This document shows positions 15,124 to 23,159 of a stretch of DNA of 36,952 nt, in pieces. The stretch's first letter is position 1, and each line of letters starts with the position of its first letter. Source of the DNA: Caulobacterales bacterium (lineage in GTDB: Bacteria; Pseudomonadota; Alphaproteobacteria; Caulobacterales; Caulobacteraceae); contig JACRBD010000279.1 in the NCBI GenBank assembly GCA_016234625.1, positions 1 to 36,952 of the forward strand, written 5' to 3'. The notes beneath the pieces were generated by a model. That model saw only the letters and a list, made by a program, of their open reading frames with translations. It was not told the origin of the DNA and made no database searches. The translations under genes and the position numbers were made by a program.

Positions 15124-15801
15124 ATGGGCGAGCGCATCGCCCTGGCGACGACCGGCGGCAAGCCCTTCTCCGCCTGGCGCGCGGCGCCGGGGGACGCCCG
15201 CCGCGGCGGACTGATCGTGCTGCACCCCATCTGGGGCGTGACGCCGCACATCCGCGAGTTCAGCGACGGCCTGGCCGCCCAGGGCTACGAGGTCATCGCC
15301 CCCAGCCTGATCGATGGGACCAACGCGTTTCCGGACCTGAACACCGACTTTCCGATCCTCGCCCAGCGGCTGGCCATGGGCGAAGCGTCCGGTTGGGGCG
15401 CGGCGGCCATGGACGTCATCCAGGCGACGATCGACGCCCTCAACGGTCCGGTCTTCCTGCTCGGCTTCTGCTTCGGCGGCAGCACCGCCTGGTTGGCCGC
15501 CGCGCGCTGCGAGGGCCTGTCCGCCGTCGCCTGCTTCTACGGCGGCGACATCGTCAACCGCGTCGACGAAACGCCAAAGGTCCCGACGATCCTGCATTTC
15601 GGGACGCAGGACGAGGGCATTCCGCCGCAAGATGTGGCGACGATCACCGCCGCCCATCCCGATCTGCCGATCTGGCTCTACCCCGCCGGTCACGCCTTCG
15701 TGGCGCCCACGGCCGGTTATCATGAGGACAGCGCGAAACTGGCCATGCTGCGGACCCTGCAGCATTTCCAGCGCGGCGGGGGGACGAAGGGGGAGGTCTG
15801 A
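15124..15801 (+). CDS. dienelactone hydrolase family protein (second of a tandem pair)
   Basis: The product has 225 residues and is clearly related to its upstream neighbour. The triad is in GFCFGG, GTQDEGIP and AGHAFVAP. The oxyanion region is VLHPIWGVTPHIREF. Both copies keep the Cys nucleophile, so both should be active, and divergence of the entrance loops suggests different substrates. It ends just before a palindromic GGGGAC element. Tandem duplication followed by divergence is the simplest origin. Confidence 0.92.
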   Translation: MGERIALATTGGKPFSAWRAAPGDARRGGLIVLHPIWGVTPHIREFSDGLAAQGYEVIAPSLIDGTNAFPDLNTDFPILAQRLAMGEASGWGAAAMDVIQATIDALNGPVFLLGFCFGGSTAWLAAARCEGLSAVACFYGGDIVNRVDETPKVPTILHFGTQDEGIPPQDVATITAAHPDLPIWLYPAGHAFVAPTAGYHEDSAKLAMLRTLQHFQRGGGTKGEV

Positions 15802-15804
15802 AGC

Positions 15805-15905
15805 GGGGACTGGCTTTCCTGTCCCTCGGGACTGGATAGCCTGTCCCCAGGCGGTGCTGGCGGGGACAGGACAAGCAGTCCCAAGGGACAGCCAGTCCTG
15901 TCCCC
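15805..15905. repeat. GGGGAC/GTCCCC palindromic element, copy 2
   Basis: Two nested inverted units: GGGGACTGG...CCTGTCCC and GGACTGG...CCTGTCCCC on the left are mirrored by GGGGACAGG...CAGTCCC and GGGACAGCCAGTCCTGTCCCC on the right. It fills the whole gap between two convergent genes and may act as a terminator. Confidence 0.85.
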
Positions 15906-15911
15906 TCGCGG

Positions 15912-16496
15912 CTAATCCTTCGGCACGGCCCCGCCGCCCGGCCAGTCGGTGTCGCCGATGCGCTTGAGGTTCATCTCGAAGATCTGGCGGGGCGGCTGGC
16001 CCTCGGCGATGTACTCGCCGATCTCGCGCCAGGCGTCGCCCTTGATCACCGCCGTGTAGCGGATGCTGGCGTTCGGCCCGGCCGGCGTCGACCAGATGTA
16101 GCCATCGGCGGTCACCGTCAGGGGGAAATCGCCCTGACGGCCTAGGGCCCAGGACTTGAAGCTGAAGGTCTTGCCGACCGGATCGTAAGACATCACGCCG
16201 AAGGCGTTGAAGGTCACCGCGCCGGAGGCGTCATAGCCGCGGCCCTCGATGACCTTCACCGCGCCGCCGAGGAACGGGCCGATCCGTTCGGTCTGGGTGA
16301 CCTCATGCTTCCTGCCGGTGCGGTCCATGGTCCAGGCGGGGCCGCGCCAGACGCCGTCCATGATCGCCAGCGGGGCCAGGGCCGCCTTCTGGGCGGCGAT
16401 CAGGGCGGCGGGATCAGCCGGCTGGGCCAATGCCAGCGCGGGCGCCGCGCAGGCGATGGACAGGGCCGCGAAGGCGGCGAGGAACGAACGGCGCAT
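15912..16496 (-). CDS. secreted DUF1579-like protein
   Basis: The product has 194 residues with a signal peptide (MRRSFLAAFAALSIACAAPALALA). The mature domain is a small beta barrel with DGVWRGPAWTM, TQTERIGPFLGGAVKVIEGRG, FGVMSYDPVGKTFSFKSW, the pattern of DUF1579 proteins. No catalytic function is known for the family. The ATG at 16496 is chosen because it begins directly with a signal sequence. It is convergent with the dienelactone hydrolase pair. Confidence 0.75.
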   Translation of the reverse strand: MRRSFLAAFAALSIACAAPALALAQPADPAALIAAQKAALAPLAIMDGVWRGPAWTMDRTGRKHEVTQTERIGPFLGGAVKVIEGRGYDASGAVTFNAFGVMSYDPVGKTFSFKSWALGRQGDFPLTVTADGYIWSTPAGPNASIRYTAVIKGDAWREIGEYIAEGQPPRQIFEMNLKRIGDTDWPGGGAVPKD

Positions 16497-16547
16497 GGGC
16501 GCTCTCCCTGTTGAACGCCGCAACTCTGTATTTCAAAGTTCTCTAAG

Positions 16548-17417
16548 TCAAGCGCAAAACGCCCGACCGGCCACGGCGCCCAGCCTGGCCATCATCTCCG
16601 GGTCGCGGGCCTCGGGCGCGGTAATGACCGCGCCGTCGAGGCAGGTATCGATCGGCGAGGCTGGCCGCTCCGCGGGCAGTGCCTCCGCCAGTCGCCGCAC
16701 CAGCGTCCGGGCCCTCGCGGCGTTGGCCTGGAGCACCGCCAGGATCTGGCCCACCTCGACGGCGTCCTCGCCCGCGCGCCAGCAGTCGTAGTCGGTGACC
16801 ATGGCCACCGACGCGTAGGGCAGCTCCGCCTCGCGGGCCAGTTTGGCCTCGGGCATGTTGGTCATGCCGATCACCGCGCAGCCCCAGGACCGGTAGAGCT
16901 CGCTCTCGGCGCGGGTGGAGAACTGGGGGCCTTCCATGCAGAGATAGGTCCCGCCCCGCGTCACCCGGTCGTCGTCGGCGCGCGCGGCGGCCTCCGCCAG
17001 CCCCGACAGGCGCGGGCAGACCGGATCGGCCATCGACACATGGGCGACCAGCCCCGTTCCGAAGAAGCTCGACGGCCGGCCGGCGGTGCGGTCGATGTAC
17101 TGGTCCACCACCACAAAGGTCCCGGGCGGCAGGTCCTCCCTCAGCGATCCCACCGCCGACAGTGACAGGATGTCGGTGCAGCCGGCCCGCTTCAGTGCGT
17201 CGATATTGGCGCGGGCGTTGATCTCCCCGGGAGGGACGGCGTGACCGGGACCGTGGCGAGGCAGAAAGATCAGCCGGGTGGTCCCGATCCGGCCGGTAGT
17301 CAGGTCGCCGGACGGCGCGCCGAACGGGCTGTCAATCCGCAGGGTCGCGCGATCCTCCAGCCTCTCGATGTCGTAGAGGCCCGAGCCGCCGATAATCCCA
17401 AGGGTCCAGCCCGCCAT
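16548..17417 (-). CDS. mtnP: S-methyl-5'-thioadenosine phosphorylase
   Basis: The product has 289 residues. It cleaves methylthioadenosine to adenine and methylthioribose 1-phosphate, the first step of methionine salvage. Motifs are GIIGGSGLYDIE, LPRHGPGH with phosphate-binding residues, CMEGPQFSTRAES, GMTNMPEAKLARE, and TDYDCW. The two aspartates of TDYDCW favour a 6-amino purine (adenosine type) over inosine/guanosine, as known for the family. The start is the ATG at 17417, preceded by GGGGGCG. A TTG at 17429 is the alternative. It is 16 bases downstream of the CPBP protease gene and likely in the same operon. Confidence 0.92.
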   Translation of the reverse strand: MAGWTLGIIGGSGLYDIERLEDRATLRIDSPFGAPSGDLTTGRIGTTRLIFLPRHGPGHAVPPGEINARANIDALKRAGCTDILSLSAVGSLREDLPPGTFVVVDQYIDRTAGRPSSFFGTGLVAHVSMADPVCPRLSGLAEAAARADDDRVTRGGTYLCMEGPQFSTRAESELYRSWGCAVIGMTNMPEAKLAREAELPYASVAMVTDYDCWRAGEDAVEVGQILAVLQANAARARTLVRRLAEALPAERPASPIDTCLDGAVITAPEARDPEMMARLGAVAGRAFCA

Positions 17418-17433
17418 GTTCGCCCCCAAGTCG

Positions 17434-18351
17434 CTATGCCCACACTTTCATGAACTCCGACAGATTGGGCAGGAAGTCCACGGCGGCGTGCAGCAGGATC
17501 AGCAGGCCGAGGCTCCGCGTCCGCGCCCAGATCAGGCCGAACAGCACCGCGATCGGCGACAGCACCCCGACGGTGAAGGCGAGGACCTGCGGCAGGCCGC
17601 CGGTCAGGTGGTCGCCGGCCGTATCCGGCCGCAGGTAGAGGCCGGGCGCATGAGCCAGGGCGAACAGCAGGGCGCCGATGACGATGGCCCCCGCCTCGGA
17701 CTTGAGGAAGGCCGACAGCCGGGTCTGCAGCACCGCCCGGAACAGGAATTCCTCGCAGAAGCCGGCGACCACCGCGAGCCAGAGGAAGCTGACCGGCGCG
17801 GCCCAGGCGAAGGTCAGGGCCGTGGCCTTGATGCCCGAGATCTCCTTCAGGCTCGGCGAGATGACCATCATCAGCAGGGTGACGAAGCCGCCAAGGATCA
17901 GCAGCAGCGGCAGAAACCCCTTCGCGCCCGGCCGCAGGGCCAGCAGTGGCGCGACCCTCGCCCCGACCAGCTTGAGGATCAGGATCGGGATGACCACGTG
18001 CACGGCCAGCTTCACCGCCAGCATGACCAGTTCGTAGGTCTGGGTCTGGGGCGCCCAGGTCTGCTTGATCCAGGTGAACAGCCAGCCCAGCACCACGATG
18101 GCGTAGACCGCCAGCCAGGCCAGCACCGCAGCCAGCTCCGGCCCGGGCCGCGCGACCGCGATCTCGACGGGGTTTGCCTTGCGGGTGAAGAGCCAGACCA
18201 ATGGCGGCAGTACACCGGCAAACACCACGCCACAGACGATGGCGTCCATGGCGTCGCCCGACTGCAGGCGGACGTAGACCGCCGCGCCCCAGACCATCAG
18301 GTAACCCAACGCCCAGGGCAGCAAGCCGCGCAGTCCTTGAGTCCGGTCCAT
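17434..18351 (-). CDS. CPBP family intramembrane metalloprotease
   Basis: The product has 305 residues with about eight membrane helices. The CPBP (CAAX protease / bacteriocin-processing) motifs are intact: EExxxR as CEEFLFR (Glu200-Glu201, Arg205), FxxxH as FALAHAP (His234), and HxxxD as LHAAVD (His288, Asp292). These glutamate-type membrane proteases cut within or near membranes. Bacterial members serve bacteriocin immunity, signalling or regulated proteolysis. No peptide substrate gene is nearby. It starts divergently from the protease-like gene at 18437, with an 85-base shared upstream region. Confidence 0.9.
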   Translation of the reverse strand: MDRTQGLRGLLPWALGYLMVWGAAVYVRLQSGDAMDAIVCGVVFAGVLPPLVWLFTRKANPVEIAVARPGPELAAVLAWLAVYAIVVLGWLFTWIKQTWAPQTQTYELVMLAVKLAVHVVIPILILKLVGARVAPLLALRPGAKGFLPLLLILGGFVTLLMMVISPSLKEISGIKATALTFAWAAPVSFLWLAVVAGFCEEFLFRAVLQTRLSAFLKSEAGAIVIGALLFALAHAPGLYLRPDTAGDHLTGGLPQVLAFTVGVLSPIAVLFGLIWARTRSLGLLILLHAAVDFLPNLSEFMKVWA

Positions 18352-18436
18352 AGTCGCCCCGCATTCCCCGCCGGCCTTGCCACCGGCGGCGCCCCTTTTT
18401 CATCGACCGGCGATCTTCGCAACTTAGCGATTGGTC

Positions 18437-19249
18437 ATGTTCGGATTCGGAGCGCAGGCTGGCGGGGTGAACAGGCGCCCCCCCCTCGCCCTGGGTCTGA
18501 CCCTCGGCCTGTTGCTGGCCCCGGCCGCGTGGGCCGGTGAGTCGGCCTGCTGGTTCGAGAACGGGGCGGTGGTGGTCCCGGCCGAGGTCGGCGGCGTGGC
18601 CGGCGACTGGCTGCTGGATCCATCGGCGCCCCACACCCTGCTGCACGAGACCCGGGCCCAGATGGAAGGCCTGCCCGAGGCCTTTGTCGCCACCGCCCAT
18701 GTAGCCGGGACGCCGCTCACCGGCGTGCGGGTGACGGTAGCCGATCTGGACGGCCGGGCGCCGGGCTTTCCCACGCCCATCGCCGGGGTGCTGGGCGCCG
18801 ACGTGCTGGCCCGGTTCACGGTGGACCTCGACTTCAGCCCCTGCCGGGTACGGCTGTCCGACGGTCCCTGGCGGCGGCCTACGCGCGGCGCGCGGCTGCT
18901 TCGGTTGACCCTGGCCGGCGGCGTTCCAACGGTCGCGGCGGCCGTGTCCGACGACCGCCGCGCCCGCGCCGGGCTGTTCGCGATCGACTTCAGCTCGCGG
19001 GCGGCGGTGCGTCTGACCAGCGCCCGCTTCCATCCCCTGAACGAGCCGGCCGTCAAGGCGCCCCACGGTGTGGCGCCGGGCCGGCTGCGGGCCCTGTCGC
19101 TGGATGGCGATCTTTACGAGGAACAGACAGCCGCCCTGGCGCCTGACATCGATCCGCCCCTGGCCGGGGCGCTGGGCACGGACCTGTGGTCGCGGTGGCG
19201 AGTCAGGCTCGACATCCGCCGCGGCCGGCTGCTGCTCAGCCCCAGATGA
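18437..19249 (+). CDS. secreted retropepsin-like protein with degenerate active site
   Basis: The product has 270 residues with an N-terminal hydrophobic signal (PPLALGLTLGLLLAPAAWA). GDWLLDPSAPHTLLHE occupies the position of the D(T/S)G(A/S) active-site loop and VLGADVLARFTVDLDF matches the conserved GxLGxDxL strand of retropepsin-like aspartic proteases. The catalytic triplet reads DPS instead of DTG, so activity is doubtful. A second half (AIDFSSRAAVRLTS; GALGTDLWSRWRVRLD) repeats the same layout, as in a two-lobed pseudo-protease. The TTG at 18431 is a less likely start than the ATG at 18437. Confidence 0.65.
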   Translation: MFGFGAQAGGVNRRPPLALGLTLGLLLAPAAWAGESACWFENGAVVVPAEVGGVAGDWLLDPSAPHTLLHETRAQMEGLPEAFVATAHVAGTPLTGVRVTVADLDGRAPGFPTPIAGVLGADVLARFTVDLDFSPCRVRLSDGPWRRPTRGARLLRLTLAGGVPTVAAAVSDDRRARAGLFAIDFSSRAAVRLTSARFHPLNEPAVKAPHGVAPGRLRALSLDGDLYEEQTAALAPDIDPPLAGALGTDLWSRWRVRLDIRRGRLLLSPR

Positions 19250-19250
19250 A

Positions 19251-19278
19251 GAAGGCCCGGGATCGCTCCCGGGCCTTC
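19251..19278. terminator. bidirectional terminator between convergent genes
   Basis: A perfect 12-base stem, GAAGGCCCGGGA / TCCCGGGCCTTC, encloses loop TCGC. It lies between the protease-like gene and petC and could stop transcription from both sides, although T-runs are short. Confidence 0.75.
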
Positions 19279-19301
19279 AGTCTTGTCAGCGGTCGAAGAG
19301 C

Positions 19302-20111
19302 CTAGTGGCTCTCGCCCCGCCACACCCGGCGGTAGCTGGCGTAGAGCAGACCGGAAAACAGGATCAGGAAGATCATCACCGAGAAGCCCATCTGCTTGCG
19401 GGCTTCCATGTGCGGCTCGGCGGCCCACATCAGGAAGGCGGCGACGTCTTCGGCCTGTTGCTTTACCGTCGACTTCGAGCCGTCGTCGAAGGTCACCTTG
19501 TCCGGTGCGAGCGGCGGCGCCATGCCGATAACCCCGCCGGGGAAGTACCTGTTGTAGTGCTGCCCCGGAGCCAGCGTCACACCGTGCGCCGGCGGCCCGA
19601 AGCCCTGCAGCAGGCTGGCGATGTATTCCGGGCCGCCTTCACGCGCCTTGGCCATCAGCGACAGGTCGGGCGGCGCGATGCCGCCGTTGCCGGCCTTGGC
19701 CGCGATGACGTTCGGGAACGGCGAGGGGAAATAGTCGGCTGGAGTGGCCGGACGCGTAATGGCGTCGCCGGTCTCGCCGTCGATGTCCGGCACCTGGGTA
19801 TCCGCCGCGAGCGCCTTGACGACAGGGTTGTCGTTCGAGGTCTGGCCGGTCGCCGCCGAGTACTTCGGATCAAAGAACGGACCGCCCGGATCGCCGAGGT
19901 TGCGGAACGCCACCATGCTCATGCTGTGGCAGGCGGCGCAGACCTCGCGATAGACCTTGTAGCCCCGCTGGAGCTGGGCCTGGTCGAAGCGGCCGAAGGG
20001 TCCTTCGAAGCTGAAGTCGACGGCCATCGGCTTCTCGACGCCGCTGTTGGCCAGGGCCGGACCGCCGACGAGGAGCAGGGCCGCCGCGAGCAGGGTGACT
20101 TTGCGCAGCAT
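19302..20111 (-). CDS. petC: cytochrome c1 of the bc1 complex
   Basis: The product has 269 residues with a cleavable signal (ending ALA-N near residue 22). The haem c site is CAACH (within VYREVCAACHSMSM), and the sixth ligand Met is in GVIGMAPPL. A C-terminal anchor (FSVMIFLILFSGLLYASY) holds it in the inner membrane with its haem in the periplasm. It passes electrons from the Rieske protein to soluble or membrane cytochrome c. It is the last gene of petABC, six bases after petB. Its own downstream end faces the stem-loop at 19251. Confidence 0.96.
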   Translation of the reverse strand: MLRKVTLLAAALLLVGGPALANSGVEKPMAVDFSFEGPFGRFDQAQLQRGYKVYREVCAACHSMSMVAFRNLGDPGGPFFDPKYSAATGQTSNDNPVVKALAADTQVPDIDGETGDAITRPATPADYFPSPFPNVIAAKAGNGGIAPPDLSLMAKAREGGPEYIASLLQGFGPPAHGVTLAPGQHYNRYFPGGVIGMAPPLAPDKVTFDDGSKSTVKQQAEDVAAFLMWAAEPHMEARKQMGFSVMIFLILFSGLLYASYRRVWRGESH

Positions 20112-20117
20112 CGGGGC

Positions 20118-21401
20118 TCAGTCCTTCTTGTCGCCGCCGAGAACCGGCGAGGAGATGGTTTCGGGCGTCGGCAGGGGCTTCTCGAACAGGCCCAGCAGCG
20201 GCATCACCAGCAGGAAGTAGGCGAAGTAGTAGAGGGTGGCGACCCGCGACAGCCAGACCCAGCTGTTGAGCTTGGAGTCGAGCAGCTGGAACGTCTCCAG
20301 GCCCGGGATCACCTGGTCGTCCGGGAGCTTGGCGCCGCAGAAGCCAAGAATCACGCAGGCCACCAGGAAGATGAAGAAGTACAGCCTGGCCTGGGGCCGG
20401 TAGCGCATCGACTTGACCTTGGAGGTGTCGAGCCACGGCAGGGCGAAGATGCAGGCGATGGCGCCAAACATGGCCAGGACGCCCATCAGCTTGTCCGGGA
20501 TGGCGCGCAGGATTGCGTAGAACGGCAGGAAGTACCACTCCGGCACGATGTGCGACGGCGTCACCAGCGGGTTGGCCGGGATGTAGTTGTCGGCGTGGCC
20601 CAGGGCGTCCGGCAGATAGAACACGAAGGTCGCGAAGAGGATCACGAACAGGCTCATGGCGAAGCCGTCCTTCACCGTCGCGTAGGGGGTGAAGGGCAGG
20701 GTGTCGGCCTTGGACTTGGGTTCGACGCCGGTGGGGTTGTTCTGGCCGACCACATGCAGCGCCCAGACGTGCAGGATCACCACGCCGGCGATCATGAATG
20801 GCAGCAGGTAGTGCAGTGAGAAGAAGCGCTTCAGCGTCGGCTCATCGACGGCGAAGCCGCCCCAGAGCAGGGTGGTGATGGCGTCGCCGACCACCGGGAA
20901 GGCGCCCAGCAGGTTGGTGATCACCACCGCGCCGTGGAAGCTCATCTGGCCCCAGGGCAGGACGTAGCCCATGAAGGCCGTGGCCATCATCAGCAGGTAG
21001 ATCACGCAGCCTAGGATCCAGAGGACCTCGCGCGGGGACTTGTAGGAACCGTAGTACACGCCGCGCAGCATGTGGATGTAGACGGCGATGAAGAACATCG
21101 AGGCGCCGTTGGCGTGCATGTAGCGCAGCAGCCAGCCGTAGTTCACGTCGCGCATGATGTGCTCGACGGAGTTGAAGGCGGTGGCGGCGCTGGGCGTGTA
21201 GTGCATCGCCAGCACGATGCCGGTGATCAGCTGGACGGCCAGGCACAGCGACAGGATGCCGCCGAAGGTCCACCAGTAGTTCAGGTTCCGCGGCGTCGGG
21301 TAGTCGACGAAGCTGTCCCAGACCAGACGGCCGACGGGCAGGCGCGCGTCAAGCCAGCGAGAGAAACCGTTCTTCGGTTCGTAGGTCGAATGTCCGCTCA
21401 T
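20118..21401 (-). CDS. petB: cytochrome b of the bc1 complex
   Basis: The product has 427 residues with eight membrane helices. Haem-ligand histidine pairs lie in the second and fourth helices ([11 protein letters not shown] and [16 protein letters not shown] and LHVWALH). The Qo-site motif PEWY is present in [13 protein letters not shown]. It oxidises ubiquinol and moves electrons across the membrane to the Qi site. This is the full-length undivided form typical of proteobacteria. It sits three bases after petA in the operon. Confidence 0.97.
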   Translation of the reverse strand: MSGHSTYEPKNGFSRWLDARLPVGRLVWDSFVDYPTPRNLNYWWTFGGILSLCLAVQLITGIVLAMHYTPSAATAFNSVEHIMRDVNYGWLLRYMHANGASMFFIAVYIHMLRGVYYGSYKSPREVLWILGCVIYLLMMATAFMGYVLPWGQMSFHGAVVITNLLGAFPVVGDAITTLLWGGFAVDEPTLKRFFSLHYLLPFMIAGVVILHVWALHVVGQNNPTGVEPKSKADTLPFTPYATVKDGFAMSLFVILFATFVFYLPDALGHADNYIPANPLVTPSHIVPEWYFLPFYAILRAIPDKLMGVLAMFGAIACIFALPWLDTSKVKSMRYRPQARLYFFIFLVACVILGFCGAKLPDDQVIPGLETFQLLDSKLNSWVWLSRVATLYYFAYFLLVMPLLGLFEKPLPTPETISSPVLGGDKKD

Positions 21402-21404
21402 CGA

Positions 21405-21953
21405 TTAGCCGATCTTGACCTTGGTGTCGGAAAGGAAGGCGTAGTCAGGCACGGCGAGGTTCTTCGGCGCCGGGCCTTTGCGAATGCGGCCGGAGGTGTC
21501 GTAGTGCGACCCGTGGCAGGGGCAGAACCAGCCGCCGTACTCGCCGCCGCCGACCGTGGGCACGCAGCCCAGGTGGGTGCAGGAGCCGACCAGGACCAGC
21601 CACTGGGCCTTGCCCTCCTTGTGACGCTCGGCGTCGGTCTGGGGGTCGCGCAGGGCGGCGTGGTCGTCCTTCACCGCCGCGGCGATCTGCTCGGGCGTGC
21701 GGTTGCGGATGAACAGCGGCTTGCCGCGCCAGTTGATCGTCACCTGCTGGGCCGGCTCGATCTTGGTCAGGTCGTACTCGACGCTGGCGAGCGCCAGGGT
21801 GTCGGCCGACGGATTCATCTGGGCGACGAAAGGCCAGATCGCCGCGAGTCCGCCGCCGGCGGCGGCGGTAAGGGCGGCGATATGGATGAAGTCGCGCCGG
21901 GAGGGATCGTCCCCGGCTGCGGGATTCGTTGCGTCCACGGCGGTGTGGGCCAC
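21405..21953 (-). CDS. petA: ubiquinol-cytochrome c reductase Rieske iron-sulfur subunit
   Basis: The product has 182 residues. The 2Fe-2S site is intact: CTHLGC and CPCHGSHYD. The N-terminus has SRRDFIHIAALTAAAGGG, a Tat-like twin-arginine sequence followed by an uncleaved membrane anchor, as is usual for Rieske proteins. The start is a GTG at 21953, and GAAGGG lies about ten bases upstream. First gene of petABC. The 230-base gap to hemF must carry its promoter. Confidence 0.96.
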   Translation of the reverse strand: MAHTAVDATNPAAGDDPSRRDFIHIAALTAAAGGGLAAIWPFVAQMNPSADTLALASVEYDLTKIEPAQQVTINWRGKPLFIRNRTPEQIAAAVKDDHAALRDPQTDAERHKEGKAQWLVLVGSCTHLGCVPTVGGGEYGGWFCPCHGSHYDTSGRIRKGPAPKNLAVPDYAFLSDTKVKIG

Positions 21954-22183
21954 CTTGAGATCACCCTTCGTAAAGGCCGCGCCGACGGGGCGCGGCTCGC
22001 AAATGCTGGCGGAGCGCCCGTTCCGACGCGCGGCTTTACCCGTATTGGGTTGGTCGCCGCCCCGAAGAGGCCCCGTGGCAGGACCGATTAGTGCGCGTCT
22101 CGTCCTTTTTCAACTGACCATCGGCGGAATATGGATATCGACGCCGGATGGACGCCGATGATCTGGGCTGTAAAACCCGCGAC

Positions 22184-23056
22184 ATGACCCAGAACGCCCT
22201 GCTGGAAGACCGCAAGACCGCCGCCCGCGCGTGGTTCGAATCGCTGCGCGACCGGATCATCGCCGCCTTCGAAACCCTGGAAGACGAGGCGCCCGCCGAC
22301 CTCTATCCGGGCGCGCCGGGACGGTTCGAGCGCAAGCCGTGGGTGCGCGAGGCGGGCGGCGGCGGCGTCATGTCGATGATGCACGGACGCCTGTTCGAGA
22401 AGGTCGGGGTGCACACCTCGATGGTCTTCGGGACCTTCACCCCCGAAATGGCCGCCAACATGCCTGGCGCGAAGGACGACCCGCGGTTCTTCGCCACGGG
22501 GGTCAGCCTGATCGCTCACATGACCAGCCCGCGCGTCCCGGCGGTGCACATGAACACCCGCTTTATCTGCACGACCCAGGGCTGGTTCGGCGGCGGGGCC
22601 GACCTGACGCCGCTGCTGGCCTACCAGCGCGAGCAGGCCTTCCCCGACGCCGTGGCCTTCCACGCCGCGATGAAGGCCGCCTGCGACGCCCATGACCCGG
22701 CCTGGCACGCGAAATACAAGCAGTGGTGCGACGAGTACTTCTTCCTGCCCCACCGCAATGAGCCGCGCGGGATCGGCGGCATCTTCTACGACCACCACGA
22801 CAGCGGCGACTGGGACCGCGACTTCGCCTTCACCCGGGACGTGGGCGAGGCCTTCGCCGAGATCTACCCGGCCATCGTCCGTGGCCGCATGGCCGAGCCC
22901 TGGACGGCGGAGGAGCGCGAGGAACAGCTGATCCGCCGCGGCCGCTATGTCGAGTTCAACCTGCTCTACGACCGGGGCACAACGTTTGGACTGAAGACGG
23001 GCGGGAACGTGGAGTCGATTCTGAGCTCGATGCCACCGGTGGTGAAGTGGCCTTAG
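22184..23056 (+). CDS. hemF: oxygen-dependent coproporphyrinogen III oxidase
   Basis: The product has 290 residues. It decarboxylates coproporphyrinogen III to protoporphyrinogen IX using O2 in haem synthesis. Recognisable segments are [48 protein letters not shown] and [13 protein letters not shown]. The start at 22184 ([11 protein letters not shown]) gives the usual N-terminus. An ATG at 22148 would add twelve residues. It is divergent from petABC, so haem supply and haem-protein genes sit back to back. Directly after the stop is the 85-base inverted-repeat element. Confidence 0.96.
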   Translation: MTQNALLEDRKTAARAWFESLRDRIIAAFETLEDEAPADLYPGAPGRFERKPWVREAGGGGVMSMMHGRLFEKVGVHTSMVFGTFTPEMAANMPGAKDDPRFFATGVSLIAHMTSPRVPAVHMNTRFICTTQGWFGGGADLTPLLAYQREQAFPDAVAFHAAMKAACDAHDPAWHAKYKQWCDEYFFLPHRNEPRGIGGIFYDHHDSGDWDRDFAFTRDVGEAFAEIYPAIVRGRMAEPWTAEEREEQLIRRGRYVEFNLLYDRGTTFGLKTGGNVESILSSMPPVVKWP

Positions 23057-23057
23057 G

Positions 23058-23142
23058 CAATTCGGTGACAGTTTACGAATTCGCCCAGGGCGGGGCCGAC
23101 AGGATTGGTCGGACCGCGAATTCGTAAACTGTCACCGAATTG
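23058..23142. repeat. 85-base element with perfect 27-base inverted arms
   Basis: The left arm (23058-23084) begins CAATTCGGTGACAGTTTACG and the right arm (23116-23142) is its exact reverse complement. The 31-base centre carries a smaller hairpin, CCGAC (23096-23100) with GTCGG (23108-23112). The arms are AT-richer than the genome. It separates convergent hemF and cca and looks like a MITE or large REP-type unit. Confidence 0.9.
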
Positions 23143-23159
23143 TCGCCACCGAGCGACGC

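Noticed and set aside
18368-18400. Hairpin CCGCCGG/CCGGCGG followed by CGCCCCTTTTT on the plus strand
   Set aside because: It sits in the shared upstream region of two divergent genes, so there is no plus-strand transcript for it to end except the one starting there. It may be chance in GC-rich DNA, and the stem is only seven bases.
19068-20819. A 583-codon plus-strand frame opposite petC and petB
   Set aside because: It lies antisense to two clearly identified respiratory genes and has no recognisable domain.
21954-22183. A regulatory site shared by petABC and hemF, such as an FNR-type box
   Set aside because: I searched the gap for TTGAT...ATCAA-like symmetry and found none convincing. 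Only short direct repeats of GACGCCGATG type are present, which also overlap a possible hemF start.
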